Program-made: the position numbers and the translations under genes
Notes under the pieces: model-generated
What the model was told of the DNA's origin: nothing
Seen by the model: only the letters and a program-made list of their open reading frames with translations
Database searches by the model: none
Shown here: piece after piece, positions 1 to 11,177 of the stretch
Layout of the letters: every line of letters starts with the position of its first letter
Position numbering within the stretch: the first letter of the stretch is position 1
Assembly (NCBI GenBank): GCA_040754375.1
Contig: JBFMCT010000006.1
Span: 27,062 to 91,061 of the forward strand
Direction: 5' to 3'
DNA from: Actinomycetota bacterium
GTDB taxonomy: Bacteria; Actinomycetota; Acidimicrobiia; Acidimicrobiales; AC-14
Length of the DNA stretch: 64,000 nucleotides

Positions 1-621
1 GGCCCGGGCCGTGCCCATCACCGTGCCCGTGACCTTGGACTTTCCCGTACGGGCCACATACGGCACGTCCACCTCGCTGATGGCCCAGCCTGCGGCCGCG
101 GCCCGCAGCACCATCTCCAGCGGCCAGCCGAAGCGGCGGTCGGCGATCCCCAGGGCCACCAGGCCGTCGCGCCGGGCGGCCCGCATGGGCCCGAGGTCGC
201 GCAAGCGGACGCCCGTCCGGCGCCCGACCTCAGCCGCCAGGTAGCGGTTGGCGACCCGGGCGTGCACGGGCCAGGCCCGCCGGCCAACGGGACAGCGGGC
301 CCCGAGCACGAGGTCGGCCCGGCCAGCCAGGACGGGGCCGGCCACCGCCGGCAGGTCGGCCGGGCTCAACGACCCGTCGGCGTCCATGAAGCAGACGACG
401 CCGTCAGCCGGGGCGGTGGCCACCAGCCCGGCCCAGCACGCGGCTCCGAAGCCCCGCACCGGCTCCTCCACGACCTGGGCGCCCAGAGCGAGCGCGATGG
501 CCCCCGAGCCGTCGGTCGACCCGTTGTCGACCACGACAGCCGAGTACCCCGCCGGCAGCACCGACAGGAGCCCGGGCAGGGCTGAGGCTTCGTTCAGCAC
601 CGGTAGTACGACGACGGGCAA
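1..621 (-). CDS. Family 2 glycosyltransferase (DPM1-like), C-terminus cut by window edge
   Basis: The frame has no stop from position 621 to the window edge, so the 3' end is missing. The N-terminus reads as a GT-A fold: a hydrophobic strand, VLNEASALPG, then VVVDNGSTDGSG (nucleotide-sugar binding) and a DAD metal motif in CFMDADGSL. This matches family 2 glycosyltransferases of the dolichol/polyprenol-phosphate sugar synthase type, which move a sugar from an NDP donor to a lipid phosphate or glycan at the membrane. The only in-frame start after the upstream TAG is a TTG at 621; it retains the first beta strand. It is divergent from the membrane mannosyltransferase-like gene at 733, so the two may act together in lipid-linked sugar transfer. 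Substrate unknown. Confidence 0.8.
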   Translation of the reverse strand, partial: MPVVVLPVLNEASALPGLLSVLPAGYSAVVVDNGSTDGSGAIALALGAQVVEEPVRGFGAACWAGLVATAPADGVVCFMDADGSLSPADLPAVAGPVLAGRADLVLGARCPVGRRAWPVHARVANRYLAAEVGRRTGVRLRDLGPMRAARRDGLVALGIADRRFGWPLEMVLRAAAAGWAISEVDVPYVARTGKSKVTGTVMGTARA

Positions 622-732
622 GCCCCTGTTGTAGCCACCTTTGAGCGGCGCGCCAACTGCACGGTGCTAACCATTCGGTGAACTGGGCCGCGTCCCAGGC
701 CGGGCGGACCCGCGCTGGGACATCATGCCGGG

Positions 733-2202
733 GTGGACGCCCCCCCCGCCGGGCCCGGCGAGCGGCACCGCCCCACCTGGCCGGCGGCCGGGGCCGCCGC
801 CCTGTTCGGGGTGACGGCGGTAGCCGGGACATGCCTGTCGGTGGTGTTCGCCCGGGGGGGCGACATATTCGAGGCCCGCTGGGAGGCACTGCACGTCCTG
901 GCCGCCTGGGCGTTGGTGTGGGCCGCCGGCGTGATCGTCGTGTTCCGGATGCCCCGGCGGGCAGCCGTGGCCGCCACCTTGGCCGCGGGCATCGCCCTCC
1001 GACTGGCCGCACTGGCCGGGCCGCCCGTGCTCTCGGACGACCTCTACCGGTACTCGTGGGACGGCCGGGCCCAGGCCGCCGGGGTCAACCCGTACCTCCA
1101 CCCGCCTCTGGCCCCCGAGCTGGCGGGGCTGCGCGAACCATGGCTGTGGCCCGACGAGCAGGGCTGCCGGGCGCTGAGCCGGCCCCCCGGGTGCACCCGC
1201 ATGAACCGGCCGGCGGAGCGCACGATCTACCCGCCGTTGGCCCAGGCCTGGTTCGCGGCCGCCTACCGCCTCGGGGGCATTGACGCCCAGCACAAGCTCT
1301 GGCAGGTGGCTGGGCTGCTCGGCGAGGTTGCCCTGCTCGGTCTGGCTGTGGCCGCTTTGCGGGCCTGGGGTCGCAACCCGCGCTGGGTGGCCCTGTACGC
1401 CCTGTCGCCTGTCCCGGTCGTCGAGGTGGTCAACAACGGCCACGTCGACGGGGTGGCGGCCGCCCTGGTGGTGGCTGCGCTGGTGGTGGCTGCCCGGCAC
1501 CGGCCCACGCTGGCCGGCGCCCTGCTGGGCGCGGCCGCCCTGGTCAAGCTCTACCCGGTCGCGCTGATCGTGGGACTGGCCGGCCTGGCCACGGGTCGCC
1601 GGCCGAAGGCGGCTGTGCTCGCCAAGGCGGGCGGCGCGGCGGTCGCGATGGTGGCCGCCGGCTACCTGCCCCACGTGCTCTCGGCCGGGCCCAGGGTGCT
1701 GGGCTACCTGCCCGGGTACCTCCGGGAGGAGGGCTACGACGCGGGCACCCGCTACCTGCTGGCCGGGCTCGTCCCGGGGCCGGCAATGCTGGCCACCGCC
1801 CTGGCCTCCCTGACGGTGGTGGCCACCGTCATATGGGCGGTGCGGGCCGGGCCCGAGGCTCCCGTGCCCGCCCGCTTCACGGTCCTGATGGGGGTGCTGC
1901 TACTGGCGGCCACCCCCGTCCAGCCCTGGTACGCGGTCGTCCTGCTGGCGATGGCCACCGTGGCCGTGGCACCCGTCTGGGCGGCCGTGGCCCTGGCCGC
2001 CTACCCCTTGTTCTTCGCGGTGATCCTGGACGCGCCGGGTGCGGCCGCCTTCGGGCGGTGGGGCTACGGGCTGGCGGCGGCCGCCGTGGGGGTGTGCCAC
2101 CTGGTCACCCGGCCGCGCCCGAGACCGGGAAATGGCGATCGGGGGCCGGCGGCCACGGCTACCATCGGCCCGCGACGATGGTCCCGGGCACACACGAACT
2201 GA
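733..2202 (+). CDS. Polytopic membrane glycosyltransferase, polyprenol-phosphomannose-dependent type
   Basis: This 489-residue protein has about ten hydrophobic segments. An acidic loop after the early helices holds DDLYRYSWDGR (Asp102-Asp103), the kind of extracytoplasmic acidic motif used by GT-C mannosyltransferases of the DUF2029/MptA-MptB class. A second loop motif, VNNGHVDG, and VKLYPVALIVGL also fit that class. Such enzymes use polyprenyl-phosphate-mannose to extend lipoglycans outside the membrane. GTG at 733 is the first start in frame and precedes the first helix. The C-terminal tail is short and basic. The neighbouring divergent glycosyltransferase could supply the lipid-linked donor. 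Fold assignment is good; sugar and acceptor are inference. Confidence 0.75.
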   Translation: MDAPPAGPGERHRPTWPAAGAAALFGVTAVAGTCLSVVFARGGDIFEARWEALHVLAAWALVWAAGVIVVFRMPRRAAVAATLAAGIALRLAALAGPPVLSDDLYRYSWDGRAQAAGVNPYLHPPLAPELAGLREPWLWPDEQGCRALSRPPGCTRMNRPAERTIYPPLAQAWFAAAYRLGGIDAQHKLWQVAGLLGEVALLGLAVAALRAWGRNPRWVALYALSPVPVVEVVNNGHVDGVAAALVVAALVVAARHRPTLAGALLGAAALVKLYPVALIVGLAGLATGRRPKAAVLAKAGGAAVAMVAAGYLPHVLSAGPRVLGYLPGYLREEGYDAGTRYLLAGLVPGPAMLATALASLTVVATVIWAVRAGPEAPVPARFTVLMGVLLLAATPVQPWYAVVLLAMATVAVAPVWAAVALAAYPLFFAVILDAPGAAAFGRWGYGLAAAAVGVCHLVTRPRPRPGNGDRGPAATATIGPRRWSRAHTN

Positions 2203-2270
2203 CGGCGGAACCCCCGGTCGAGGTCCCGCCCGTAAGGTCACTGCGCACCCGGCCGGCCCGGTAGGGGGCC

Positions 2271-3383
2271 ATGGGCAGCACGTTCGGCCACCTGTTCCGG
2301 GCCACCACCTTCGGGGAGTCCCACGGGGGCGGCATCGGTGTCGTCGTCGACGGCTGCCCTCCCCGCCTGGCCCTGGCCGTCGAGGACGTCCAGCACGACC
2401 TGGACCGGCGCCGGCCGGGCCAGAGCCGCCTGACCACCCAGCGAGGGGAGGCCGACCGGGCCGAGGTCCTCTCCGGGGTGTTCGAGGGCTTCACCACCGG
2501 TTCGCCCATTGCAGTGCTGGTCCGCAACACCGACGCCCGGCCCGGGGCCTACGAGGCCATGCGCGACGTGTACCGGCCGTCCCACGCCGACTACACCACC
2601 GAGGCCAAGTACGGCCACCGCAACTGGCAGGGCGGCGGGCGGGCCAGTGCCCGCGAGACGGTCGGGCGGGTGGCGGCCGGGGCCGTCGCCCGCAAGCTCC
2701 TGCGTACGGTGGCCGGGGTGGAGGTGCTGGCCTGGGTGGACAGCGTGCACACGATCGGCTCGTCCGTCGACCCGGGGTCGGTCACCGCCGAGCACGTCGA
2801 GGCCAACGACGTGCGCTGCCCCGACCCCGAGGCCGCGGCCCGGATGGCCGAGGCCATCGCCGCCGCCCGGCGCGACGGCGACTCGCTGGGCGGGGTGGTG
2901 GCGTGCGTGGCCCGCCGGGTGCCGCCCGGTCTGGGCGAGCCCGTCTTCGACAAGCTGGAGGCCGACCTCGCACGGGCCATGCTCTCGGTGCCGGCGGCCA
3001 AGGGGTTCGCCATCGGGAGCGGCTTCGCCGGCACCCGCCTCACCGGCCGGGAGCACAACGACGCCTTCGTGACCGGTCCCGACGGCCGGGTGCGCACGGC
3101 GACCAACCGCTCGGGAGGCGTGCAGGGCGGGATCTCCAACGGCGAGGACATCTGGTTCGAGGTCGCCTTCAAGCCCACGGCCACGATCTCGTCCCCCCAG
3201 CAGACCGTTGACCGGGCGGGCGCGCCCGTCACTTTGGCGGCTGCCGGCCGCCACGACCCGTGCGTGCTGCCCCGGGCCGTGCCCATCGTCGAGGCCATGG
3301 CCTGCCTCGTGCTGGCCGACCACTGGCTGCGCCAGCGGACGGTCGACATCCTGGCCCCCCTCGACGCCCCCGCCCCGGGCTGA
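2271..3383 (+). CDS. aroC: Chorismate synthase
   Basis: Chorismate synthase removes phosphate from 5-enolpyruvylshikimate-3-phosphate in a reaction that needs reduced FMN, the last step of the shikimate pathway. The 370-residue length is normal. Family signatures are present in order: [18 protein letters not shown] at the N-terminus, the arginine-rich [27 protein letters not shown] with the conserved His, [18 protein letters not shown], and [16 protein letters not shown] near the C-terminus. ATG at 2271 gives the usual GSTFGHLFR opening. aroA begins two bases after the stop, so the two consecutive pathway enzymes form an operon written in reverse reaction order. Confidence 0.97.
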   Translation: MGSTFGHLFRATTFGESHGGGIGVVVDGCPPRLALAVEDVQHDLDRRRPGQSRLTTQRGEADRAEVLSGVFEGFTTGSPIAVLVRNTDARPGAYEAMRDVYRPSHADYTTEAKYGHRNWQGGGRASARETVGRVAAGAVARKLLRTVAGVEVLAWVDSVHTIGSSVDPGSVTAEHVEANDVRCPDPEAAARMAEAIAAARRDGDSLGGVVACVARRVPPGLGEPVFDKLEADLARAMLSVPAAKGFAIGSGFAGTRLTGREHNDAFVTGPDGRVRTATNRSGGVQGGISNGEDIWFEVAFKPTATISSPQQTVDRAGAPVTLAAAGRHDPCVLPRAVPIVEAMACLVLADHWLRQRTVDILAPLDAPAPG

Positions 3384-3384
3384 G

Positions 3385-4683
3385 GTGCCCGTGCCTGCAG
3401 CCGTCCCGCCCCGGGCCGTCCGCCCGCTCGTGCGGCCGCCCGACGCGGTGGTGACCGTCCCGGGGTCCAAGAGCATCACCAACCGGGCGCTGGTGGTGGC
3501 CGCCCTGGCCGCCGGGCGCAGCCGGCTGACCGGCGTCCTGGTCAGCGACGACACCGAGGCCATGGCCGGCGCCCTGACCTCCATGGGGTCGCGGCTGGCC
3601 CTCGACCCGAGCACGCTCACCATCGAAGTCGAGGGGTGGGACGGGCGGGTGCCACCCGGGCCGATGCGCATCGACGTGCGCCAGGCGGGCACGGCCGCCC
3701 GCTTCCTCCCGGCCGTCTGTGCCCTGGGGACGGGTCGCTACCTCGTCGACGGCGACGCCCAGATGCGGGCCCGGCCCATGGCCGGCCTCGTCGAGGGCCT
3801 GCGGGCACTGGGCGTGGAGGTGGCCAGCTCCCCCGGGGGCGGCCTGCCCCTCGAGGTCACCGGTCAGGGCGGCAAGGGCGTGGCCGGGGGCCGGCTGGCC
3901 GTCGACGCCTCGGTGAGCAGCCAGTTCCTCTCGGGCCTCCTGCTCAGCTCGCCCTACTTCACGGCCGGGATCGCGCTGGAGGCGACCGGCCGGGTGGTGA
4001 GCCGCCCCTATCTCGAGCTGACGGCGGCCACGATGGCCGCCTTCGGCGTCGGGGTGGACATCGGGACCGGAGGCGACCGGTTCACGGTGGCCGCCGGCCA
4101 GCGCTATTCGGCCACCCAGTTGGCCGTCGAGCCCGACGCCTCGGCCGCCTCGTACTTCTTCGCGGCGGCGGCCGTCACCGGTGGACGAGCCCGGGTCGAG
4201 GGGCTCGGCACTGCCTCTCGCCAGGGGGACCTGCGGTTCGTCGACGTCCTGGCCGCGATGGGGGCAACCGTGGAACGGGGGCCGTCGTACACCGAGGTGA
4301 GGGGCGGCCCCCTGCGGGGCGTCGACGTCGACATGGCCGACCTCTCCGACACCGTCCCCACGCTGGCCGTGACCGCCGCTTTCGCATCCTCCCCCACCCG
4401 CATCCGGGGCGTCGGCTTCATCCGGGCCAAGGAGTCCGACCGCCTGGCGGCCGTGGCCGCCGAGCTGCGCCGGTGCGGGGTGAGGGCCGAGGAGCTCGAC
4501 GACGGGCTCGTCGTCCACCCCGGCCCGCCCCGGGCCGCCGAAGTCCACACCTACGACGACCACCGCATGGCCATGGCGTTCGCGGTCGCCGGCCTGGCCG
4601 TGGACGGCATCTCGATCGCCGGCCCCGGCTGCGTGGCCAAGACCTTTCCCGGGTTCTTCGAGGCGCTCGACCAGCTCCGCTGA
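3385..4683 (+). CDS. aroA: 5-enolpyruvylshikimate-3-phosphate synthase
   Basis: EPSP synthase joins phosphoenolpyruvate to shikimate-3-phosphate. Visible motifs are PGSKSITNRALVVAALAAG (shikimate-phosphate binding Lys/Ser), SDDTEAM, RQAGTAARFLPA (PEP/glyphosate loop), DGDAQMRARPM, SSQFLSGLLLSSP, IRAKESDRL and YDDHRMAMAFAVAGL. These are in the expected order and the length of about 432 residues is normal. The frame is open further upstream inside aroC, but GTG at 3385, two bases after the aroC stop (or GTG at 3391), gives the standard N-terminus. The PEP loop has Ala rather than the commonest Gly after RQAGTA, as occurs naturally in some family members; this alone does not predict inhibitor sensitivity. 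Confidence 0.96.
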   Translation: MPVPAAVPPRAVRPLVRPPDAVVTVPGSKSITNRALVVAALAAGRSRLTGVLVSDDTEAMAGALTSMGSRLALDPSTLTIEVEGWDGRVPPGPMRIDVRQAGTAARFLPAVCALGTGRYLVDGDAQMRARPMAGLVEGLRALGVEVASSPGGGLPLEVTGQGGKGVAGGRLAVDASVSSQFLSGLLLSSPYFTAGIALEATGRVVSRPYLELTAATMAAFGVGVDIGTGGDRFTVAAGQRYSATQLAVEPDASAASYFFAAAAVTGGRARVEGLGTASRQGDLRFVDVLAAMGATVERGPSYTEVRGGPLRGVDVDMADLSDTVPTLAVTAAFASSPTRIRGVGFIRAKESDRLAAVAAELRRCGVRAEELDDGLVVHPGPPRAAEVHTYDDHRMAMAFAVAGLAVDGISIAGPGCVAKTFPGFFEALDQLR

Positions 4684-4760
4684 CCGCCAGCCCGTTCCCG
4701 AGGTGGCCCCCAGGGACGGGTCGTGGCATCGGGTGCCCCCGGTGGCCCATGATGAGGCCC

Positions 4761-5441
4761 ATGGCGACGCGCGTCCTCATAGTCGAGGACGACGAACATG
4801 TGCGGACCTCGCTCCGGCTGGCGCTGGAGCAGGAGGGCAACGACGTCTCGGAGGCGGTCAGCGCCGAGGAGGGGCTCCCCGCGTTCCGCGCCCGGCCCAG
4901 CGACGTCGTCCTGGTCGACATCATGCTGCCCGGCGCCAACGGCTTCGAGCTGTGCCGCGACCTGAGGCGCGAGAGCGACGTGCCCATCCTCGTGCTCACC
5001 GCCCGCTCCGACAGCCACGACGTGGTGGCCGCCCTGGAAGCCGGGGCCGACGACTACGTGGTCAAGCCGGCCGTACCGAAGGAGCTGGCCGCCAGGATCC
5101 GTGCCCTGTTGCGCCGGGCCAGCCGGGCCCCGTCGTCCAGCCCGTGCCTGACGGTGGGCGAGCTCACCATCGAGCCCGACCGCGCCGAGGTCCGCCGCCG
5201 GGGTGAGGTCGTCCCCCTGACCAAGACCGAGTTCCGCCTGCTGTGCGAGCTGGCCGACATGCCGGGACGGGTCCTGACCAGGGAGATGCTGCTCGAGCGG
5301 GTGTGGGGCTACGACTACTTCGGCGACAGCCGATTGGTCGACGTCCACGTCCGCCGCCTGCGGCGCAAGATAGAGGACGACCCGGGCCAGCCCCGGTGGG
5401 TGATCACCGTCCGGGGGCTCGGGTACAAGGTCGACCCGTGA
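4761..5441 (+). CDS. OmpR/PhoB-type response regulator (first paralogous cassette)
   Basis: Residues 1-120 form a receiver: acidic pair EDD at 9-11, phospho-acceptor Asp53 in VDIMLPG, and Lys in DDYVVKPAVPKEL. Residues about 130-226 are a winged helix ending VITVRGLGYKVDP. The segment after the conserved Lys is PAVPKEL rather than the usual PF; the paralogue at 12952 has the same change. ATGs lie at 4749, 4752 and 4761; 4761 starts right at the receiver (MATRVLIVEDD). The stop overlaps the GTG of the downstream kinase by 4 nt (GTGA), so the pair is translationally coupled. It should regulate genes in response to its cognate sensor; targets unknown. Confidence 0.93.
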   Translation: MATRVLIVEDDEHVRTSLRLALEQEGNDVSEAVSAEEGLPAFRARPSDVVLVDIMLPGANGFELCRDLRRESDVPILVLTARSDSHDVVAALEAGADDYVVKPAVPKELAARIRALLRRASRAPSSSPCLTVGELTIEPDRAEVRRRGEVVPLTKTEFRLLCELADMPGRVLTREMLLERVWGYDYFGDSRLVDVHVRRLRRKIEDDPGQPRWVITVRGLGYKVDP

Positions 5442-6823
5442 CGACCCCGGCCGGGCGGGGGCGCCGCCTCGGCCTCAGGAGGCGGCTGACGCTCATCTTT
5501 GCCATCGGCGCCCTGCTGCTGTCGACATCGGTAGCGGTGATCAGCTACGAGCTGTCGCGCAATTACCTGGTCCGCCAGCGCCAGACGTCGCTGGAGCAGC
5601 AGGCGTTCGTCAACGCCCGCCTCGTCCGCAGCCGCATCCGGGCGGGTGAAACCGACGTGGCCGCCCTGCTGGCGTCCCTCAGCCCCCGGTCGACCTCCCA
5701 GCACCTCAGCCTGCAGGACGGCCAGTGGACCGTGGGTTCCCCTTCGGCTGACCCCTCCCAGGTGCCTGCGGGGCTGCGGTCGGCCGTGGTGTCGGGCCGG
5801 GCCGGCCACCAGCTCTTCCGCCTCGAAGGCCAACCGCACATGGCCGTAGGCGTGCCGATCGCCGAGGCGGACCTCGCCTACTTCGCCGTCTACTCCCTCG
5901 ACGTCCTCGACCGGACGCTCACCGTCCTTGGCAACTCGCTCATGGTGGCCGCGCTGATCACGACCCTGGTGGGGGCGGCGACCGGCCAGTGGGCCAGCCG
6001 CCGGGTGCTGCAGCCGCTGACCGACGTGGCCGAGGCCTCGGCCGCGGTGGCCGGCGGGGGCCTGGACGTGCGCCTCGACGCCGGCAACGACCCCGACCTG
6101 GCCATCGTGGCCAAGTCGTTCAACCGCATGACCGATGCCCTGGTGGCCCGGATGGAGCGCGATGCCCGGTTTGCCTCATCGGTGAGCCACGAGCTGCGGT
6201 CCCCCCTCTCGACGCTGGTGGCATCGGTCGAGGTCGTGACGGCCAAGCGCCACGAGCTGGGTGCGCCCGCCCGGGAGGCCCTCGACCTGCTGGCCGACGA
6301 GGTCAACTTGCTGGTCCGCCTGGTCGAGGACCTGCTGGAGATCTCCCGGCTGGAGGCGGGCGTGGCCGACCTGGCCCTCGAAGAGGTCAACCTTGACGAG
6401 TTCGTCCATCGGGCGGTGGGCACAAGCTCGTCGGCCGACGTCCAGATCGACGTGCAGGCGAGCGTCGGCTCGACCGTCGTCCGGGCCGACAAACGCCGCC
6501 TGGAGAGGGTCCTGGGGAACCTCATCAGCAACGCCGAGAACTACGCCGGCGGGGTGTCCCGGGTGGCCGTCGAGCGGGAGGACGGGGTGGCCCGCATCGC
6601 CGTGGAGGACTCCGGCCCCGGGGTCCCCGCCGACGAGCGTGAGCAGATCTTCGAACGCTTCGTCCGGGGCCGGGCGGCCGTCAAGCGGCGCCACGACGGC
6701 GGCGCGGGCCTCGGCCTCTCGCTCGTCTCCGAACACGTACGCGCCCACGACGGACGCGTCTGGGTCGAGCCGAGCCCCAGCGGCGGCGCCCGCTTCGTGG
6801 TCGAACTACCCGTGGTCTCTTGA
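5438..6823 (+). CDS. HAMP sensor histidine kinase (first cassette)
   Basis: The 461-residue protein begins with a basic stretch and a membrane helix (LTLIFAIGALLLSTSVAVI), then an extracytoplasmic sensor domain of about 130 residues, a second helix (NSLMVAALITTLVGAA), a HAMP linker, a HisKA domain with His251 in VSHELRSPL, and an HATPase_c domain with N box (NLISNAENYAGG), DSGPGVP and GLGLSLVSEHV. It should autophosphorylate and pass phosphate to the regulator encoded just upstream, overlapping by GTGA. It is closely similar along its length to the kinase at 13647, which shows a cassette duplication. The sensed signal cannot be read from the sequence. Confidence 0.94.
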   Translation: MTTPAGRGRRLGLRRRLTLIFAIGALLLSTSVAVISYELSRNYLVRQRQTSLEQQAFVNARLVRSRIRAGETDVAALLASLSPRSTSQHLSLQDGQWTVGSPSADPSQVPAGLRSAVVSGRAGHQLFRLEGQPHMAVGVPIAEADLAYFAVYSLDVLDRTLTVLGNSLMVAALITTLVGAATGQWASRRVLQPLTDVAEASAAVAGGGLDVRLDAGNDPDLAIVAKSFNRMTDALVARMERDARFASSVSHELRSPLSTLVASVEVVTAKRHELGAPAREALDLLADEVNLLVRLVEDLLEISRLEAGVADLALEEVNLDEFVHRAVGTSSSADVQIDVQASVGSTVVRADKRRLERVLGNLISNAENYAGGVSRVAVEREDGVARIAVEDSGPGVPADEREQIFERFVRGRAAVKRRHDGGAGLGLSLVSEHVRAHDGRVWVEPSPSGGARFVVELPVVS

Positions 6824-6996
6824 CGAGGGCCCGCCGGCGGGGGGCGCGGCCCCTCATCGCGGCCCTCGCGGTGGCCGCCTCCCTCGGGACTGCCTCCTGT
6901 GGGGTGCCCACCCACGACGAGCCCCGACTGGTCCGCGACGCCGACGTGCCCTACGGCCTTCTGGACCGCCCGGTTCCCACCACGACCGCCCGCTGA
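6820..6996 (+). CDS. Shortened lipoprotein, third gene of the first cassette
   Basis: A TTG overlaps the kinase stop by 4 nt (TTGA) and opens a 58-codon frame: basic n-region, a 13-residue hydrophobic stretch, lipobox TASC, then CGVPTHDEPR and VPYGLL, ending in PTTTAR. The same landmarks, CGVPSDSSPR and VPFGLL, occur in the 200-residue GerMN-type lipoprotein in the equivalent place of the second cassette (15056). The whole C-terminal domain is absent here. This is either a decayed copy or a minimal lipopeptide kept with its kinase. The coupling and the intact lipobox favour a real translated product; its function is unknown. Confidence 0.6.
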   Translation: MTRARRRGARPLIAALAVAASLGTASCGVPTHDEPRLVRDADVPYGLLDRPVPTTTAR

Positions 6997-7177
6997 CGCC
7001 TACCGCGGGCCGGTCCGCGGATCGTCAACAAAAAGTCATCTCCGCGCCCGCTGAAAGTCGCATTGCTGGCGGAGGCTGATCGTGGTCCGGCGAACGAGGG
7101 CCGTCCCGGAGCCATGGCCCCCAGGTAGCGGCCTCGGCGTGACCGGGGCACATGCGACGCCATTCACAGTAGTAATT

Positions 7178-7199
7178 GCGCCTTAGTAGAGGCGCTTTT
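7178..7199 (+). terminator. Intrinsic terminator
   Basis: GCGCC at 7178-7182 pairs with GGCGC at 7191-7195 around an 8-nt loop and is followed by TTTT. It lies 182 nt after the shortened lipoprotein gene and would end the first two-component operon. A T-run is rare in this GC-rich DNA. Confidence 0.6.
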
Positions 7200-7270
7200 G
7201 GCGCGCTGGCTCGCCGCTATATGGGGTGATCGAGGTCAGTAATCCCTGTTCAGTGCCCTGACCTGGGCCG

Positions 7271-7299
7271 TTGCGAGCCCAGCTATAGGCTAATAGGCT
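7271..7299 (+). promoter_or_regulatory. Candidate promoter for the surface protein gene
   Basis: TTGCGA at 7271-7276 and TAGGCT at 7294-7299 are separated by 17 nt, a fair match to a housekeeping sigma promoter. It would give a leader of about 130 nt before the ATG at 7438. Other AT-rich hexamers in the region could serve instead. Confidence 0.3.
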
Positions 7300-7437
7300 C
7301 TAGCATGAACGCGGTTATTGCACTATTTACTGCAGAACGCGACACTTAGGTACCCGACAAAGGGAGGAAGGCGCAGGCACTCGCGCCGACCACACCGAGG
7401 CGGGGCTCACAAACCAACAGAAAGAGAGAAGGTGGGA

Positions 7438-8022
7438 ATGAACCTTCGTAGAAAGGTTGCAGTGACCTTCGGGGCCGCTGCGGCTGCCACCGTCATTGCC
7501 GGTGCCTCCGCGTTCGCGTGCACCAACCTGGCGACCCTCAACCTGTCCAGCTCCGCTGGCAAGGCGGGCGACACGGTGACCGTGACCGGCTCGTCGTTCC
7601 GGGTCAACGCCCAGAACCTGTCGGCGTCCTTCCCGGTCGTCATGAAGTGGAACGGTGTCGACGGCGCGACGCTCGCCCAGGTCCAGCCCGACCGTGCCGG
7701 CAACATCTCGGCCACGTTCACCGTGCCCGACGGCCAGCCCGGCTACTACGTCATCGTGGCCACCCAGCGTGACGCCAACGGGACCGACGTGTACGGCACC
7801 CCGGCTCGCGCCAGCTACCAGATCCTCGGCCCCAACGGTCAGTCGGTCGTCACCCCGGCCGCCACCACCGCAGGCGCTCTTGGCTCTGAGAGCAGCTCCT
7901 CGGGCATCATCGCCCTGACCGTCGGCCTCGGTGCCCTTGGTCTGGCCCTGTTCGGCGCGGGCTTCATCGCCTTCGTCCGCCAGGCCCGCCGGGCCCCCGC
8001 GGCTGCGGCCGTGCGCAAGTAA
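7438..8022 (+). CDS. Secreted, membrane-anchored surface protein with Ig-like domain
   Basis: The 194-residue product has an N-terminal signal peptide (MNLRRK, then an alanine-rich core ending near ASAFA), a single Cys close after it, a beta-rich region of about 120 residues with AGDTVTVTGSSF and NISATFTVPDG, and a C-terminal membrane helix (IIALTVGLGALGLALFGAGF) followed by basic residues. This is the layout of a surface protein anchored by its C-terminus. The beta region resembles IPT/TIG-like or other Ig-like folds, but I do not recognise a specific family. ATG at 7438 has the SD-like AGAGAGAAGGTGGGA just before it; upstream in-frame starts would bury the signal peptide. A perfect 13-bp hairpin follows the stop. 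Function unknown. Confidence 0.8.
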   Translation: MNLRRKVAVTFGAAAAATVIAGASAFACTNLATLNLSSSAGKAGDTVTVTGSSFRVNAQNLSASFPVVMKWNGVDGATLAQVQPDRAGNISATFTVPDGQPGYYVIVATQRDANGTDVYGTPARASYQILGPNGQSVVTPAATTAGALGSESSSSGIIALTVGLGALGLALFGAGFIAFVRQARRAPAAAAVRK

Positions 8023-8048
8023 CCAGCAGTACCTGTAGGTCCGGGTTA

Positions 8049-8080
8049 CCGGCCGGGGCCCCTCCGTGGGCCCCGGCCGG
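8049..8080. terminator. Strong GC hairpin after surface protein gene
   Basis: Thirteen perfectly paired bases (8049-8061 with 8068-8080) around a 6-nt loop lie 27 nt after the stop at 8022. There is no T-run, as is usual in very GC-rich genomes. It also faces the minus-strand gene ending at 8240. Confidence 0.65.
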
Positions 8081-8239
8081 CGGCCGGAGCAGTACCGAGG
8101 CGGTGCCAGCCTCAAGAGAACGCCGGTACGGGCCCCCGTGCCCTCGGCTCACGGCAGTCGGGTTCTCCACCTCTTTCCCAGCCTGCTGCGAGCTCGGGGC
8201 ACCGGGGCCCGATCGCGTACCGCCCCGGGGCCCGGCGCC

Positions 8240-10521
<2,282 letters not shown>

Positions 10522-10544
10522 GCCCGGGCGGCTCGGCCGGGACC

Positions 10545-10580
10545 GGGTCAGGGGCCGGGTCAGGGGCCGGGTCAGGGGCC
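10545..10580. repeat. Three tandem copies of a 12-mer
   Basis: GGGTCAGGGGCC is repeated three times without change, overlapping the 3' end of the Usp gene at 10572. It lies between two convergent genes. Probably a simple slippage repeat. Confidence 0.8.
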
Positions 10581-11177
10581 GGGGCGGCCGCTCACCAGTA
10601 GGACGGGCACCTTGCAGTTGCGGGCCAGCTCGCTGGCCGCGCTGCCCAAGATGGCCTTGCTGATCCCTGTCCCCCGGGTGCCGATGGCGACCACGTCGAA
10701 GCCCGATCCGACGGCGAACTGGGCCAGCGCAGTCGCGGGGTGGTCCCGAAGGAGCAGCGGCTCGGCCCCGGCCTGGCCGGCCACCGCCTGGGCGAGGGCC
10801 TGCTCGGCCCGGCGCTCGACGTCGGGCAGGTCGCCGAAGGGGACCACCGTGGCCACCGTGAAGCGTCCCGTCCGGTCGGCGAAGAGGTGGGCGGCGGTGG
10901 CGAGGGCGGCCGCCGACTCGGGCGAGCCGTCGTAGCCCACCAGGACGTCGACCGGGCCCACCCGGGTACCCGGTGCCTCCTGCTCCGCCCCGTAGGACGA
11001 CTCGCCCCGGCGGGTGGCGTCCACCGCCAGTACGAGGCTCAGGGGGCCCAGGACCGTACCGAGGACCAGCCACCCGAACCCGCTGTGGCCCCGCCGGCCC
11101 ATGACCACGGCCAACGCCAGCCCGATGACCAGCCACGCGGCCGCCATGATCACGACGACCGCAACCCCCTCAGACAT
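10572..11177 (-). CDS. Membrane-anchored universal stress protein
   Basis: The N-terminal 60 residues contain a membrane helix (VAVVVIMAAAWLVIGLALAV), a Gly-rich turn and a second hydrophobic stretch (GWLVLGTVLGPLSLVLAV). A UspA domain follows from VDVLVGYDGSPESAAAL to VPVLLVSG, with the ATP-type motif GTRGTGISKAILGS. Fusion of a short membrane anchor to UspA is less common than the soluble form at 8240. GAGAGG 8 nt upstream favours the ATG at 11177; a GTG at 11186 is also in frame but abuts that SD. The gene is transcribed toward the DevS-like kinase and probably belongs to the same response. Confidence 0.85.
   Translation of the reverse strand: MSEGVAVVVIMAAAWLVIGLALAVVMGRRGHSGFGWLVLGTVLGPLSLVLAVDATRRGESSYGAEQEAPGTRVGPVDVLVGYDGSPESAAALATAAHLFADRTGRFTVATVVPFGDLPDVERRAEQALAQAVAGQAGAEPLLLRDHPATALAQFAVGSGFDVVAIGTRGTGISKAILGSAASELARNCKVPVLLVSGRPGP

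Larger units (their letters stand above)
6997..7437. other. Intergenic region with terminator, promoter candidate and leader
   Basis: This 441-nt stretch has no convincing gene. It is clearly more AT-rich than its surroundings, especially 7160-7340. It holds an intrinsic terminator for the upstream cassette (7178-7199), a promoter candidate (7271-7299) and an SD-like AGAGAGAAGGTGGGA directly before the ATG at 7438. Confidence 0.6.

Noticed and set aside
404..1674. Long minus-strand frames opposite the membrane glycosyltransferase
   Set aside because: Their products are Gly/Arg/Pro/His-rich without any fold or motif, and they mirror the codon bias of the plus-strand gene, whose helices and DDLYRY motif are clear.
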